In this document: one piece after another, positions 17,774-27,077 of the stretch
Position numbering within the stretch: position 1 is the stretch's first letter
Layout of the letters: every line of letters begins with the position of its first letter
NCBI GenBank assembly: GCA_964565925.1
Contig: CAZMGV010000005.1
Location: 204,984 to 268,983, forward strand
Reading direction: 5' to 3'
DNA: 64,000 nucleotides
Source of the DNA: CAZMGV01 sp964565925
GTDB lineage: Bacteria > JAGRBM01 > JAHCIT01
The notes under the pieces: model-generated
Database searches by the model: none
Seen by the model: only the letters and a program-made list of their open reading frames with translations
What the model was told of the DNA's origin: nothing
Translations under genes and position numbers: made by a program

Positions 17774-18525
17774 TTCAGTCTCCACCGGGTTCCGTAGAGG
17801 AATCCGCTGACTTCGGGTTTTACATTGGGCCAGTTGTTCGCTTCGAGATAGCCGTCCGTGAAACGCGATCCGAAGCCGAAGGCGAACAGGGTGCGCCGGT
17901 CACCCGCCACACCGGGGGCGCTGCCGGAGGCGGATTCAGGCTGGCTCACCCGGAGCAGACCATCCAGATGCAGGTCGTGGTGTGGACGCAGCGTGTAGGC
18001 TTTGGGGACCAGGAACGCCTTGCTGGCGAAGTGGCCGGCGTGTTTCTCCAGCGCCTTCAGAACGGCCTTTTCGTGATTGGCGGGTCCGATCCAGCCTTTC
18101 GTCTTCAGGGTGAATTCGTAATAGGTGTTACGGGCGCCGTGAACGATCTCCGTATCGATCTGGCGGAATCCGCCGTTCTTGCCGGCCGCCTTATCCGCGT
18201 CGAATTCGGCCGTCACATCCGCGCCGAATGCACCGGCGATACACCTGATCTCGCTCGCGAGGAACTGCTTGAGAAACTCTTCTGACGGCGGGGAGGGCTG
18301 GTCCCGGGGCACGTCGCCCAGCGCGAACACCACGGTCGAATGATAAGTCGGTGACTTGGGATCGAAGCACGCGCTCATCCCCGATGCATCGGCGGCAGGC
18401 CAGATTACGACGTGCCCGGTGTCCGGCTCGACGTCGAGTTCCGGGTGCCACGCCTTGCCCCTCGGAGGAACCGCCAGCGGCGGTTCGACCCGGACCTTCG
18501 GCTTGAGAATGTCGAATAAGCCCAT
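17770..18525 (-). CDS. Conserved hypothetical protein in the dap operon
   Basis: This 251-residue soluble protein has no signal peptide or membrane helix. Visible features are a Pro-rich start (about 8-26), a central alpha/beta region and a C-terminal segment ending GFLYGTRWRLK. I do not recognise a family. It starts six bases after the dapB stop and overlaps the following lipoprotein gene by four bases. It is therefore part of the dapF-dapA-dapB operon and probably cotranslated with its neighbours. Confidence 0.7.
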   Translation of the reverse strand: MGLFDILKPKVRVEPPLAVPPRGKAWHPELDVEPDTGHVVIWPAADASGMSACFDPKSPTYHSTVVFALGDVPRDQPSPPSEEFLKQFLASEIRCIAGAFGADVTAEFDADKAAGKNGGFRQIDTEIVHGARNTYYEFTLKTKGWIGPANHEKAVLKALEKHAGHFASKAFLVPKAYTLRPHHDLHLDGLLRVSQPESASGSAPGVAGDRRTLFAFGFGSRFTDGYLEANNWPNVKPEVSGFLYGTRWRLK

Positions 18526-18531
18526 GGGGGA

Positions 18532-19350
18532 TTAGCGCTTGGTCAGGCCCAGAACGTCCTGCATCGTATACAGGCCGGGCTTCTTCCCGGCCACCCATCC
18601 GGCCGACCGGACGGCTCCGGTGGCGAAATTGTCGCGGCTGGTGGCGCGGTGGGTGATCTCGATCCGCTCTCCGGCGCCGGCGAAGTAAACCGTGTGCTCG
18701 CCCACGACATCGCCGCCCCGCAGCGTCTGGATGCCGATCTCCCGTTTCGTGCGGGCGCCGACATCGCCGTGGCGGGCGTAGACGGCGTCTTTCTCCAGAC
18801 TGCGGCCCGTGGCGTCGCACAGCACGCGGGCGAGGCCCAGTGCGGTCCCGCTCGGCGAATCTTTCTTCTGGTTGTGGTGCATCTCGACGATCTCGATATC
18901 GTAGTCGTCGCCGAGCAGTTTCGCCGCCTGTTCGAGCAGCTTCATCTGCACGTTTACGCCGATGGAGAAGTTAGGCGCGAAGACGATCGGGATTTTCTTT
19001 GAGGCCGCCTGAATGAGTTTGACGCCTTCCGGCCGGATTCCGGTCGTGCCCAGCACGAGTGCGACTTTCCGCTTTACCAGTTCCGGGATGAGTGCGAGGC
19101 TCGCCTCCGGAATGGTGAAATCGATGATGACGTCGGCGTCTTTCAGCGCGACGGCCGGATCGGAGCTGATTTTAATGCCAGCCGCGGCTTTGCCGACCAG
19201 CAAGCCGAGATCGTCGCCCAGCCGGGGGCTCCTGGGGTGCTCAAGCGCGCCCGCGATCTGGAAATGCTTCATGTCGGCGGCGAGCACTGCCAGATTACGC
19301 TGGCCCATCCGGCCGGCCGCACCGGCGACGGCGACTTTTACGCGTGCCAT
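18532..19350 (-). CDS. dapB: 4-hydroxy-tetrahydrodipicolinate reductase
   Basis: The protein has 272 residues. The N-terminal dinucleotide-binding loop reads AGAAGRMG. The substrate-binding signature HHNQKKDSPSGTA is clear. It performs the NAD(P)H-dependent step after DapA in the lysine/meso-DAP pathway. The ATG shares one base with the dapA stop (TGATG). It is slightly longer than E. coli DapB but normal for proteobacteria. Confidence 0.97.
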   Translation of the reverse strand: MARVKVAVAGAAGRMGQRNLAVLAADMKHFQIAGALEHPRSPRLGDDLGLLVGKAAAGIKISSDPAVALKDADVIIDFTIPEASLALIPELVKRKVALVLGTTGIRPEGVKLIQAASKKIPIVFAPNFSIGVNVQMKLLEQAAKLLGDDYDIEIVEMHHNQKKDSPSGTALGLARVLCDATGRSLEKDAVYARHGDVGARTKREIGIQTLRGGDVVGEHTVYFAGAGERIEITHRATSRDNFATGAVRSAGWVAGKKPGLYTMQDVLGLTKR

Positions 19351-20270
19351 CAGCGGACGCCTTTCTTCGCGGACTTGCCGAGCTTGCCGAGCTTGCCGAG
19401 CGCGGTCAGTTCGTTCTTCAGCAGATCGCGGGTGGCGGAGCTCGCCGGGTAGAGCGGCAGGCGGAGCTCGCCCGAGTCGAGTCCCATCATCTCGAGAGCA
19501 GCCTTCACGACGATCGGGTTGGTCTCGTGGAACAGCGTCTTCGTGAGCGGATAGATCTTCTGGTGCAGTTTGCGGGCTTCGGCGAATTTGCCCTTGAGGG
19601 CCAGGTCGCACAGGTCGCTGTATTCCTGCGGCAGCACGTTCGATGACGCGCAGATGACACCGGTCGCGCCGAGCGACATGAGCGGCAGCGTGAGCGTATC
19701 GTCGCCTGCCAGCACCGCAAACCGGTCGCCGACCAGCGAACGCAATTCGGAGAGGTAGTCCATCGTGCCCGACGCGTCTTTGAGGCCGACGATATTCTTG
19801 ATCTCCGCCATCCGGGCCATGGTGGCCGGGGCGATGTTGATCCCCGTGCGGCCGGGGATGTTGTAGACGACGAGCGGGATGTTCACCGCCTTCGCCACTT
19901 CACGGTAGTGTTCGAACAGGCCGAGCTGGGTCGGTTTGTTGTAGTAGGGCGCGATCAGCAGCGCGCAGTCGGCGCCGGCCTTGGCGGCCCGCTGCGTAAG
20001 GCGGATCGCCTCGGCAGTGCTGTTGGAACCGGTGCCCGCCATAACCGGAACGCGGCCCCTGGCGAACCTGATCGTGAGTTCGATGACCCGGTCGTGTTCG
20101 TCGTGGGTGAGCGTGGCGCTTTCCCCGGTGGTGCCGCACGGCACGAGTCCGCTCACACCGGCCCGGATCTGGCGTTCGATCTGCGCCTCGTAACGCTTCT
20201 CGTCGACCTTTCCGTTTCGGAAGGGGGTGATGAGGGCGGCGAAGTTGCCTTGCAGTTTGAGGCGGGCCAT
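19350..20270 (-). CDS. dapA: 4-hydroxy-tetrahydrodipicolinate synthase
   Basis: This 306-residue TIM-barrel aldolase condenses pyruvate with aspartate semialdehyde. The PCGTTGES loop (near residue 41), the Tyr in VVYNIPGRTG, and the Schiff-base Lys in IVGLKDASG are all present. A short C-terminal tail contains repeated LGKLGK residues. It lies between dapF and dapB on the minus strand, 29 bases after dapF. Confidence 0.97.
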   Translation of the reverse strand: MARLKLQGNFAALITPFRNGKVDEKRYEAQIERQIRAGVSGLVPCGTTGESATLTHDEHDRVIELTIRFARGRVPVMAGTGSNSTAEAIRLTQRAAKAGADCALLIAPYYNKPTQLGLFEHYREVAKAVNIPLVVYNIPGRTGINIAPATMARMAEIKNIVGLKDASGTMDYLSELRSLVGDRFAVLAGDDTLTLPLMSLGATGVICASSNVLPQEYSDLCDLALKGKFAEARKLHQKIYPLTKTLFHETNPIVVKAALEMMGLDSGELRLPLYPASSATRDLLKNELTALGKLGKLGKSAKKGVR

Positions 20271-20299
20271 GGGCGGTTACTCCTGAATTAAGTCCGGTG

Positions 20300-21151
20300 T
20301 TATCCGGCGTCGGGCAGGTTAAGGGTGCCTTCGAATACGGTGACGGCGGGGCCGGTCATGAACACCCGGTTCGACTTTTCGTCCCAGCGGATCTTGAGAT
20401 CGCCGCCGGGCAGCTTGACCGTCACCTCGCGGCCGGTGCGGCCGGTCCAGATGGCGGCCACTGCCGTGGCGCAGGCGCCGGTTCCGCAGGCGAGCGTTTC
20501 GCCCGCGCCGCGTTCCCAGACCCTGAGACGGATCGTCTGCCGGTCCACGATCTGGGCGAACTCCACGTTGATCCGCTTGGGGAAGATCGGGTCGGTCTCC
20601 ATTTTCGGACCGAGGGTCGTGACGGGGGCGGTTTCCACCGAATCCACGAAGTTCACACAGTGCGGATTGCCCATGGAGACACAGGTCACCGTGCGCTTCG
20701 CGCCGGCGATCTCCAGTTCGCGGTCCCTGATCTCGCCGTCCGCGGCGACCGGTATCTTGCGTCCGTCCAGAACCGGCTCGCCCATGTCGACCTCGACGAG
20801 ATCGCCGACAATCCGGGGGCGGATAATGCCCGCCAGCGTCTCGACGTTGAGGGTTTCCTTGGACGAGATGCCATGGTCCTTCACGTAGAGCGCGAAACAG
20901 CGGATTCCGTTGCCGCACATCTCGACGACCGAACCGTCCTGGTTGACGATCTCCATCCGCAGGTCGGCGTCCGCGCGGGCTGCCTTTTCGATGATCAGCA
21001 TCTGGTCGAACCCGACGCCGAAGTGGCGGTCGCCGATCTTCTCGGCCTGCTTCTTCAGCTGTTCGAGCTTCTTCGGGTCGAAGTGGCGGGCGTCCACGAC
21101 CACAAAGTCGTTTCCGGTTCCGTGCATCTTGCTGAAGGGAAGGGTCGGCAT
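20300..21151 (-). CDS. dapF: Diaminopimelate epimerase
   Basis: This 283-residue PLP-independent epimerase converts LL- to meso-diaminopimelate. Both catalytic cysteines are present, the first in MCGNGIRCFALY and the second in ACGTGACATA. The N-terminus (KMHGTGNDFVVVD) matches the family exactly in position. Having dapF beside dapA, dapB and lysA puts the last steps of lysine synthesis in one unit. Confidence 0.97.
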   Translation of the reverse strand: MPTLPFSKMHGTGNDFVVVDARHFDPKKLEQLKKQAEKIGDRHFGVGFDQMLIIEKAARADADLRMEIVNQDGSVVEMCGNGIRCFALYVKDHGISSKETLNVETLAGIIRPRIVGDLVEVDMGEPVLDGRKIPVAADGEIRDRELEIAGAKRTVTCVSMGNPHCVNFVDSVETAPVTTLGPKMETDPIFPKRINVEFAQIVDRQTIRLRVWERGAGETLACGTGACATAVAAIWTGRTGREVTVKLPGGDLKIRWDEKSNRVFMTGPAVTVFEGTLNLPDAG

Positions 21152-21243
21152 AACGGAGTTCCTGTTTAATGGCCTGAAGGGACGGGTGCAAACCGGCCGG
21201 GCTGGTGGCCCGCCAGTCTGGCGTTAGCGGCCTGCGGACCTGC

Positions 21244-22494
21244 TTAGAACTGGGAAATGGATTCGCCCCGGATCATGTCTTCCAGGGTCTCGCGCTTTCG
21301 AACGGTGGTGAACTTCTCGCCGTTCACCATGATCTCGGCCGGGCGCGCCCGGGTGTTGTAGTTGGACGCCATGGAGAACCCGTAGGCGCCCGCATCGAGG
21401 ATCGCCACCAGGTCTCCGGGTTCCACAGCCGGGAATTCGCGGCCGTGGGCGAAGCAGTCGCCGCTTTCGCAGACCGGCCCGACGATGTCGACAGGCTTCT
21501 TCTCGCCCTTAACTTCCTTGACCGGAACGATCTCGTGGTAGGCCTCGTACAGCGACGGCCGGATGAGATCATTCATGGCGGCGTCAAGAATCACGAAATC
21601 CTTGGCCTCGCCGTGCTTGTTGTAGATCACCTGCGTCACCAGCGCGCCGGATTTTCCGACCACGCGGCGTCCGGGCTCCATGACGATCGTGCAGCCCAGT
21701 TCCTTCACGACGCCGAGCACGGCACTCGCGTATTCCTCGATCGAAGGCGGGGTTTCGTCCTTGTAGGAGATACCCAGACCGCCGCCGATGTCGAGATGCG
21801 TGATCTCGATTCCGCTAGAGCGGAGTTCCTCGATCACACCCTTGATCCGTTTCATCGCGTCGATGAACGGCTGGGTGGTGGTGAGCTGCGACCCGATGTG
21901 GCAGTCCACGCCCACGACCTTGATCCCCTTCATCTTGGAAGCGGCTTCATAGAGTTTCAGCGATTCCTGGACCGGAATGCCGAACTTGGCCTTCTTCATC
22001 CCCGTGGAGATGTAGGGGTGGGTCTTGGGATCCACGTCCGGGTTCACGCGAAGTGCGATCGGGGCCTTGAGGTGCAGCCGTTCCGCGACTTCGTTGATCT
22101 TGTACAGTTCTTCAGCCGACTCCACGTTGATCATGAGGATGCCGGTCTTGATGGCGTATTCGATTTCGGAGGCTTTCTTGCCCACACCCGAATAGACGAC
22201 CTTCTTGGGGTCGACGCCCGCTTTCAGGCCCCGGTACAGCTCTCCGCTCGACACGATATCCAGCCCGCCGCCGTTCTGGACGACGGTATTCAGGACGGCG
22301 AGGTTGGAGTTCGCCTTCATGCTGAACGCCAGCAGGTGCGGAACGTCCTTGAACGCCTTCTGGTAGGCCTTCACGTTCTCCGAGATGGCGGTCTTGCTGT
22401 ACACGTAGAAGGGCGTCTCGATCGTTTCGGCGATCTTCGACAGCGGGGTCTGCTCGCAGTAGAGCTCAGAATTCTTGTAGGTGAACGGGTTCAT
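21244..22494 (-). CDS. lysA: Diaminopimelate decarboxylase
   Basis: This 416-residue PLP enzyme forms lysine from meso-diaminopimelate. The PLP lysine lies in AFSMKANSNLAVL. The substrate and cofactor segments HIGSQL, GGGLGISY, EPGRR and CESGDC are in the family order. It is followed by dapF after 92 bases and preceded by argH after about 100, all on the same strand. Confidence 0.97.
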   Translation of the reverse strand: MNPFTYKNSELYCEQTPLSKIAETIETPFYVYSKTAISENVKAYQKAFKDVPHLLAFSMKANSNLAVLNTVVQNGGGLDIVSSGELYRGLKAGVDPKKVVYSGVGKKASEIEYAIKTGILMINVESAEELYKINEVAERLHLKAPIALRVNPDVDPKTHPYISTGMKKAKFGIPVQESLKLYEAASKMKGIKVVGVDCHIGSQLTTTQPFIDAMKRIKGVIEELRSSGIEITHLDIGGGLGISYKDETPPSIEEYASAVLGVVKELGCTIVMEPGRRVVGKSGALVTQVIYNKHGEAKDFVILDAAMNDLIRPSLYEAYHEIVPVKEVKGEKKPVDIVGPVCESGDCFAHGREFPAVEPGDLVAILDAGAYGFSMASNYNTRARPAEIMVNGEKFTTVRKRETLEDMIRGESISQF

Positions 22495-22594
22495 CTACGG
22501 TTTGGTCCTTTGGCTGCGTGCCGGAATCCGCCCTCGGACCCCGGCACCGCGAGCGCATTCAATACAGAAGGAACTCTGCGATTTCAATGGGGGT

Positions 22595-24034
22595 TCAACT
22601 ACGCGGTTTCTTTGCGGATTTGCCGTCCAGCAGGGTGCGCCAGCGGGCGATTTCTTTTCGCACTTCGCTGCGTGCGGTGCCGCCGGTGACCCGGCGGGCA
22701 TCGATTGCGGCCAGCGGCGAAAGGTCGTCGATCATCCACCGCTGGATCCGGGAGTCCAGCGCTTTGAGGTCGGCCACCGAGATATCGGTCAGCAGCTTGC
22801 CGGTTTTCTCGCAGAAACCCACGAGCCGGCCGACCTGTTCATGCGCTTCACGGAAAGGCAGGCCCTCGCGGACAAGGGCATCGGCCAGATCGGTCGCCAG
22901 CAGCATCGGGTCGCTGGCAGCCGATTTCATCCGGGCGGCATTGAATGTGGCGGTCCGGATCATCTTCGCCGCCAGCGATACGCCCGCCTGCCAGGTTTCC
23001 GCCGCGTCGAAGAGCGGCTCTTTATCTTCCTGCAGGTCACGGTTGTAGGTGAGCGGCAAGCCCTTCACGGCCAGCGTCAGCGCCGCCAGGGAGCCGAATA
23101 CCCGGCCCGACTTGCCGCGCATCAGTTCGGCCACATCAGGGTTGCGTTTCTGCGGCATGAGGGACGAGCCGCTCGTGTACGGTTCGGCCAGCCGGACAAA
23201 GGCGAATTCGGACGACGACCACAGGACCAGTTCCTCGGCCAGCCGGGACAGGTGCAGAGCCGACAGGCTGGCGACCGACAGGAACTCGATAAAGGCGTCG
23301 CGGTCCGCGACCGCATCCATGGAGTTCCGGGTGACGCCGTCGAAACCGAGTTCTTTCGCGACCCCTTCACGGTCGAGTTTGTACGGCGATCCGGCAATGG
23401 CTCCGGAACCGAGCGGCATGACGTTCACGCGCCTGCGGGCGTCCAGCAGCCGCTCGCGGTCCCGCCAGAACATGTTCGCGTAGGCGAGCAGGTGATGGCC
23501 GAGACTGACGGGCTGGGCCCGCTGGAGATGCGTGAACCCGGGCATAACGGTGTTCACGTTCGCCTCGGCGGTCTCGACGAACGCACGCACCAGCTCCTTC
23601 AGCCGGCCGGCAGTCAGGTCGATCTGTTCGCGGATGTAGAGGCGGGTGTCGACGGCCACCTGATCGTTGCGCGAGCGGGCCGTGTGGAGACGTCCGCCGG
23701 CATGTCCGATCCGGCGGGTAAGTTCCTTCTCGATATTCATGTGGACGTCTTCGGCGTCAGGGTCCCAGGCGAACCTGCCCGCAACAATGTCCTTGCGGAT
23801 CGCTTCCAGTCCCTTGATGATCTTGGCCGAATCGGTCTTCGGGATAATCCCCTGGCGGCCCAGCATCCGGGCATGGGCGATGGAACCCCGGACGTCGTGA
23901 AGGGCCAGTTTCGAGTCAAAATGAACCGATGCCATGTAGCTCTCGGCTTCGGGGTCCCGGCCTTCCGAAAAGCGTCCGCCCCATAGCCGGGCGGGTTTTG
24001 CGGGGGAACGGGAGTTCTTGGAAGAGTGTTTCAT
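22595..24034 (-). CDS. argH: Argininosuccinate lyase
   Basis: The protein has 479 residues. The fumarase/aspartase signature GSSLMPQKRNPD is intact, with the catalytic Ser in it and the His in THLQRAQP. The ATG at 24034 is chosen because the family begins shortly before the LWGGRFSEG motif; an upstream in-frame ATG would add eight residues. It releases arginine and fumarate in the last step of arginine synthesis. It is the first gene in the run argH-lysA-dapF-dapA-dapB. Confidence 0.97.
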   Translation of the reverse strand: MKHSSKNSRSPAKPARLWGGRFSEGRDPEAESYMASVHFDSKLALHDVRGSIAHARMLGRQGIIPKTDSAKIIKGLEAIRKDIVAGRFAWDPDAEDVHMNIEKELTRRIGHAGGRLHTARSRNDQVAVDTRLYIREQIDLTAGRLKELVRAFVETAEANVNTVMPGFTHLQRAQPVSLGHHLLAYANMFWRDRERLLDARRRVNVMPLGSGAIAGSPYKLDREGVAKELGFDGVTRNSMDAVADRDAFIEFLSVASLSALHLSRLAEELVLWSSSEFAFVRLAEPYTSGSSLMPQKRNPDVAELMRGKSGRVFGSLAALTLAVKGLPLTYNRDLQEDKEPLFDAAETWQAGVSLAAKMIRTATFNAARMKSAASDPMLLATDLADALVREGLPFREAHEQVGRLVGFCEKTGKLLTDISVADLKALDSRIQRWMIDDLSPLAAIDARRVTGGTARSEVRKEIARWRTLLDGKSAKKPRS

Positions 24035-24106
24035 AGTCGTCGACGTTATATAGCACACGCTTTCCCTAGCGTGGCGAGAGATTTGCGGTTAAATTGCCCG
24101 CACACA

Positions 24107-24475
24107 ATGGCGAATATCCTGGTAGTAGACGACGCACCCGAGACTCTGGCGATCATGAAAAAGGCGCTGGGGATGCTGGGCCATGCCGTGGTGACGTGCG
24201 AGAACCCGGAGCAGGCGCTGCTGCGGATGGACAAGCAGAAGTTCGATCTGATCTTCCTCGACATCATGATGCCGAAGATGGACGGTCTGGAACTCTGCCG
24301 CCTGATCCGTCAGGGAGAGCTCAACCGCGCCGCGAAGATCGTCATCTTCTCGGCCAAGAGCGACGCGGAGCTGGTGAGGCTCGCCAAGAACTTCGGCGCG
24401 GATTTCTACCTCGCCAAGCCCGCCCAGGTGGCCAAGATTCACGAAATCACCCGCCGCATGGTCGGCGGCGAATAA
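24107..24475 (+). CDS. Single-domain response regulator
   Basis: This 122-residue receiver has the acidic pair Asp8-Asp9, phosphoacceptor Asp52 (FLDIMMPKMDG), a Ser in VIFSAKS in place of the usual Thr/Ser, and a Lys in LAKPA. There is no output domain. The ATG at 24107 lacks a Shine-Dalgarno; a TTAAAT sequence 12 bases upstream could be a -10. It is divergent from argH and not next to a kinase gene, so its partner is unknown. Confidence 0.88.
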   Translation: MANILVVDDAPETLAIMKKALGMLGHAVVTCENPEQALLRMDKQKFDLIFLDIMMPKMDGLELCRLIRQGELNRAAKIVIFSAKSDAELVRLAKNFGADFYLAKPAQVAKIHEITRRMVGGE

Positions 24476-24483
24476 GCCAAAAG

Positions 24484-24508
24484 AAAACCCCGCCATTTCT
24501 GGCGGGGC
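24484..24508 (-). terminator. Intrinsic terminator for the porin gene
   Basis: On the minus strand, CCCCGCC-AGAAAT-GGCGGGG is followed by TTTTCTTTT. It ends transcription from the porin gene and lies nine bases beyond the convergent receiver gene. Confidence 0.85.
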
Positions 24509-24536
24509 CCCTCCAGGTCTTCCCCTGACCCGGAAC

Positions 24537-24561
24537 ACCGGGGGCCTTGCGGCCCCCGGTT
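24537..24561. repeat. Strong GC hairpin between convergent genes
   Basis: ACCGGGGGCC-TTGC-type stem and its complement form a roughly 10-base-pair hairpin ten bases after the porin stop. No T-run follows on either strand. It may be a first pause hairpin before the terminator at 24484-24508. Confidence 0.55.
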
Positions 24562-24570
24562 CCAAACAAA

Positions 24571-25851
24571 TCAGAAGGTCGCGTTCACGTTCAGACCGAG
24601 GAAGTGCGAGTAGCCGTAGGGCGCGCCGCCCTTGTCCTTCGAGATCGGGTTCTCGAGGTCGTACCGGTATTCGCCGCGGACGAACAGGCCGTCGGTGACC
24701 GTGTAGATCACGAACGGGGTGAGGCCGAGACCCTTGAACGAGCCGGGGCCCGCGAAGCCGGCGGTGACCGCTGCCGGGTCAACCGCGCTCAGAGCGGCCT
24801 GCTGCGGATCGAGGTAGTTGTATTCGATGCGCGCGCCCACTTCGACGGCGTCCGTCGCCTTGAACGAGCCGATCACTTCGGCGCCGATCCACTGGGCGTC
24901 GTTGCCGGGCGTGTTGATCAGGCGGTAGGTGCCTTCAAAGCCCACGAACAGCTTGTCCTTGGCGTAGGTCACATCGAGGTTGATCAGGTTCGTCCAGTCG
25001 GAATTGCGGGGACCGACAACGGCCGGGGTAACTGCCGCACGGGTGGCCAGATCGCCCATCCAGGTCAGGCCCACATAGGCGCCGCCGCCGGTATAACCGA
25101 CGAGGAGGCTGTAGCCCTTGTCGACACCGCCGTCGATGTTCGAGCCCACCCAGTCGTTGAAGATCATCGCCTTGGCGAAGGCACCTTCAGACGGCTCGTA
25201 GGCCAGCATCGCGCCCGTGTAGTAGAACGGCAGCGCGCCGGCGAACAGGTTGGACATGGTGATCGTCTTGCGGGCGTTGGACCACACCGATTCGATACCG
25301 ATCGGGGCGATGAAACGGCCGAGATAGAAGTTCACGTTGTTGGCCACGTTGATGCCCGCGTACAGTTCTTCAACCGTCAGCGCGTATCCAGTGCTGTTCG
25401 TTTCGTTACCGGCACCGGCTTCTGCGAACGACAGCGTTGCCGCCGCAATTCCCTTGCCGCCGAAATCCTTCTTCATCTGGAGTAGCGCTTCGCCGCCCAG
25501 GAACGTGAAGTCGGTGTCACGGCACGTCGCGGCGCCGCTGCAGCCGGGGCGGGTCCCGGTCGTCATCAGGTTCAGGCTCGGCGACGAGCCGGCGAGGAAC
25601 GGATTGCCCAGACGGGTTCCGCCCACAAAGGTCCGGCTGGCGGTCGAATATCCCGCCAAAGCGTCAACATATCCGGTAAACGTGAACCCGCCTTTTCCGG
25701 CACTGGCGGACACGGTGTCGCTGTGCGCCATGTGGCCCGCTTCCTTCATCGTTTCGCCCTGTGATGCCGCCGGGGCGTCTTCCGCTCGCGCGGACGTGGT
25801 TACCACAGCGAGTGCTGCGGCCATCGTGATAAACAGTTTCTGGATCTTCAT
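24571..25851 (-). CDS. Outer-membrane beta-barrel porin (OmpL/BBP2-like)
   Basis: This 426-residue protein has a clean signal peptide (cleavage after ARA at about 23). Alternating aromatic beta-strands follow throughout and the protein ends in phenylalanine, the outer-membrane assembly signal. The region FYLGRFIAPIGIE followed by an LPFYYTG-type segment is typical of the putative beta-barrel porin-2 family. Its substrate is unknown. The ATG has GGAGGCAAGGAACC upstream. It is probably highly expressed, with an AT-rich promoter region behind it and a strong terminator after it. Confidence 0.82.
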   Translation of the reverse strand: MKIQKLFITMAAALAVVTTSARAEDAPAASQGETMKEAGHMAHSDTVSASAGKGGFTFTGYVDALAGYSTASRTFVGGTRLGNPFLAGSSPSLNLMTTGTRPGCSGAATCRDTDFTFLGGEALLQMKKDFGGKGIAAATLSFAEAGAGNETNSTGYALTVEELYAGINVANNVNFYLGRFIAPIGIESVWSNARKTITMSNLFAGALPFYYTGAMLAYEPSEGAFAKAMIFNDWVGSNIDGGVDKGYSLLVGYTGGGAYVGLTWMGDLATRAAVTPAVVGPRNSDWTNLINLDVTYAKDKLFVGFEGTYRLINTPGNDAQWIGAEVIGSFKATDAVEVGARIEYNYLDPQQAALSAVDPAAVTAGFAGPGSFKGLGLTPFVIYTVTDGLFVRGEYRYDLENPISKDKGGAPYGYSHFLGLNVNATF

Positions 25852-26144
25852 AAATTGGTTCCTTGCCTCCTTCAGGCGTTAGATCGGAGATTTTATTCCC
25901 GGGGACGTTGAGTCTGCCCTCTACACAAGAACTCGCCAGCCACCAGCCGGGATCAGTCCGGTGACTACGGGCACGCTGTTACAAAACCGGTACCAACGGG
26001 CCGAACTATTCTTATCAGGCGTAACCCTAGGAAACCATACGGATTTTGGGGTTTATTACACGAATGTAATTAATTAACTAAGCAAGATGATGTGCCTAAA
26101 AAAAGAGCAGACCTGACGTTTTATGGGTAGAAACAGGCCAATAG
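25852..26144. other. Gene-free, AT-rich gap upstream of the porin gene
   Basis: This 293-base gap contains an AT-rich stretch around 26040-26085 that is unusual for the window. On the minus strand there is also a run of Ts at about 26098-26104, after the BrkB-like gene. The porin promoter should lie here. No further gene or clear repeat is seen. Confidence 0.5.
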
Positions 26145-27077
26145 TCAGGACTGGGTAGCGGCTGGAGCCGTCGCGGTACCCGTTACAGGAGCGGCCGCAC
26201 TCTCGCATTCGATCGGATAGATGGACCGGTCGATGAGGCCGTCCAGAAGCGCGCCGCCCAGGAAAAACATGCAGCTCATGTAGATCCAGGCCATGGCCGA
26301 GAAGATCGATCCAAGCGATCCATAGATGACGTTGTATCCCTCGAAATGCCGGAGCATGAACTTGAAGGTCAGCGATCCGGCCAGCCAGCCGAGCGTGGCC
26401 AGTGCGCTGCCGGGGGTGATCCACCTCCAGGGCCGGTCGATGGCGGTGCCCGCCGCATAAAGCATGGAGGCGGCCAGCGAAACCAGTACCGGCACGAACA
26501 GGAACCGAAGTACCTGCCAGACAGTCACTGCCACCGAATGAACCCCCAGGACCTCGGCGAGAAGTTCCGTCACCCGCCAGCCTGAAAGCAAAGCGGTCGG
26601 CGCCAGCGACATGAACAGCCCGAGCAGCCCGGCGATCAGTATGCGTTCGGCCCAGCCTCTGGCGAACGAGCGGGTGTCGGGGGTTCCGCGGGCGTTGTTG
26701 ATACTGTGCTCGAACACGGCGACTGCGCGGGCGGCGATAAAAAGCGAACCCAGGGCGCCGATCCAGACGGTAAACCCCGCGTTCATGGTGAGCGTATGGA
26801 CCATGTGCTCTCTCAGAATCGGGACGGCGGCCTTGGGTACCAGGCGGGCCAGAATATCGACCAGCACGTGTTCCATCCCCTGGGTCGGGAGCAGGCTCAT
26901 CATCGTAAATACAATCAGCAGATAGGGAACGGAGGCCAGCACGACGAAGAACGACAGCTTGGCCGACTCGCCGGCCAGATCGTTGGTGTTCGTCTTGCGG
27001 GCGAAATCCTTCCAGAACGCCTTGCTGCGGAGCACATAGCGGCGGTCCGGGTCGAACGAGATGAAGCGGTGGTTCAC
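26145..27077 (-). CDS. YihY/BrkB-family inner-membrane protein
   Basis: This 310-residue protein has about six transmembrane helices (near 42-64, 98-120, 145-165, 180-205, 220-240 and 255-275). The LAGESAKLSFFVVLASVPYLL start of the first helix and the GYNVIYGSLGSIFSAMAWIY segment are family hallmarks. Its function in bacteria is unsettled; it was once wrongly called ribonuclease BN. The GTG start abuts the stop of the acyl-CoA ligase gene, with GAGGG a few bases upstream, so the two are cotranslated. Confidence 0.88.
   Translation of the reverse strand: MNHRFISFDPDRRYVLRSKAFWKDFARKTNTNDLAGESAKLSFFVVLASVPYLLIVFTMMSLLPTQGMEHVLVDILARLVPKAAVPILREHMVHTLTMNAGFTVWIGALGSLFIAARAVAVFEHSINNARGTPDTRSFARGWAERILIAGLLGLFMSLAPTALLSGWRVTELLAEVLGVHSVAVTVWQVLRFLFVPVLVSLAASMLYAAGTAIDRPWRWITPGSALATLGWLAGSLTFKFMLRHFEGYNVIYGSLGSIFSAMAWIYMSCMFFLGGALLDGLIDRSIYPIECESAAAPVTGTATAPAATQS

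Noticed and set aside
24537..24561. Strong hairpin as a regulatory RNA
   Set aside because: It lies between convergent genes beside a true terminator, so a termination-related or chance role is simpler.
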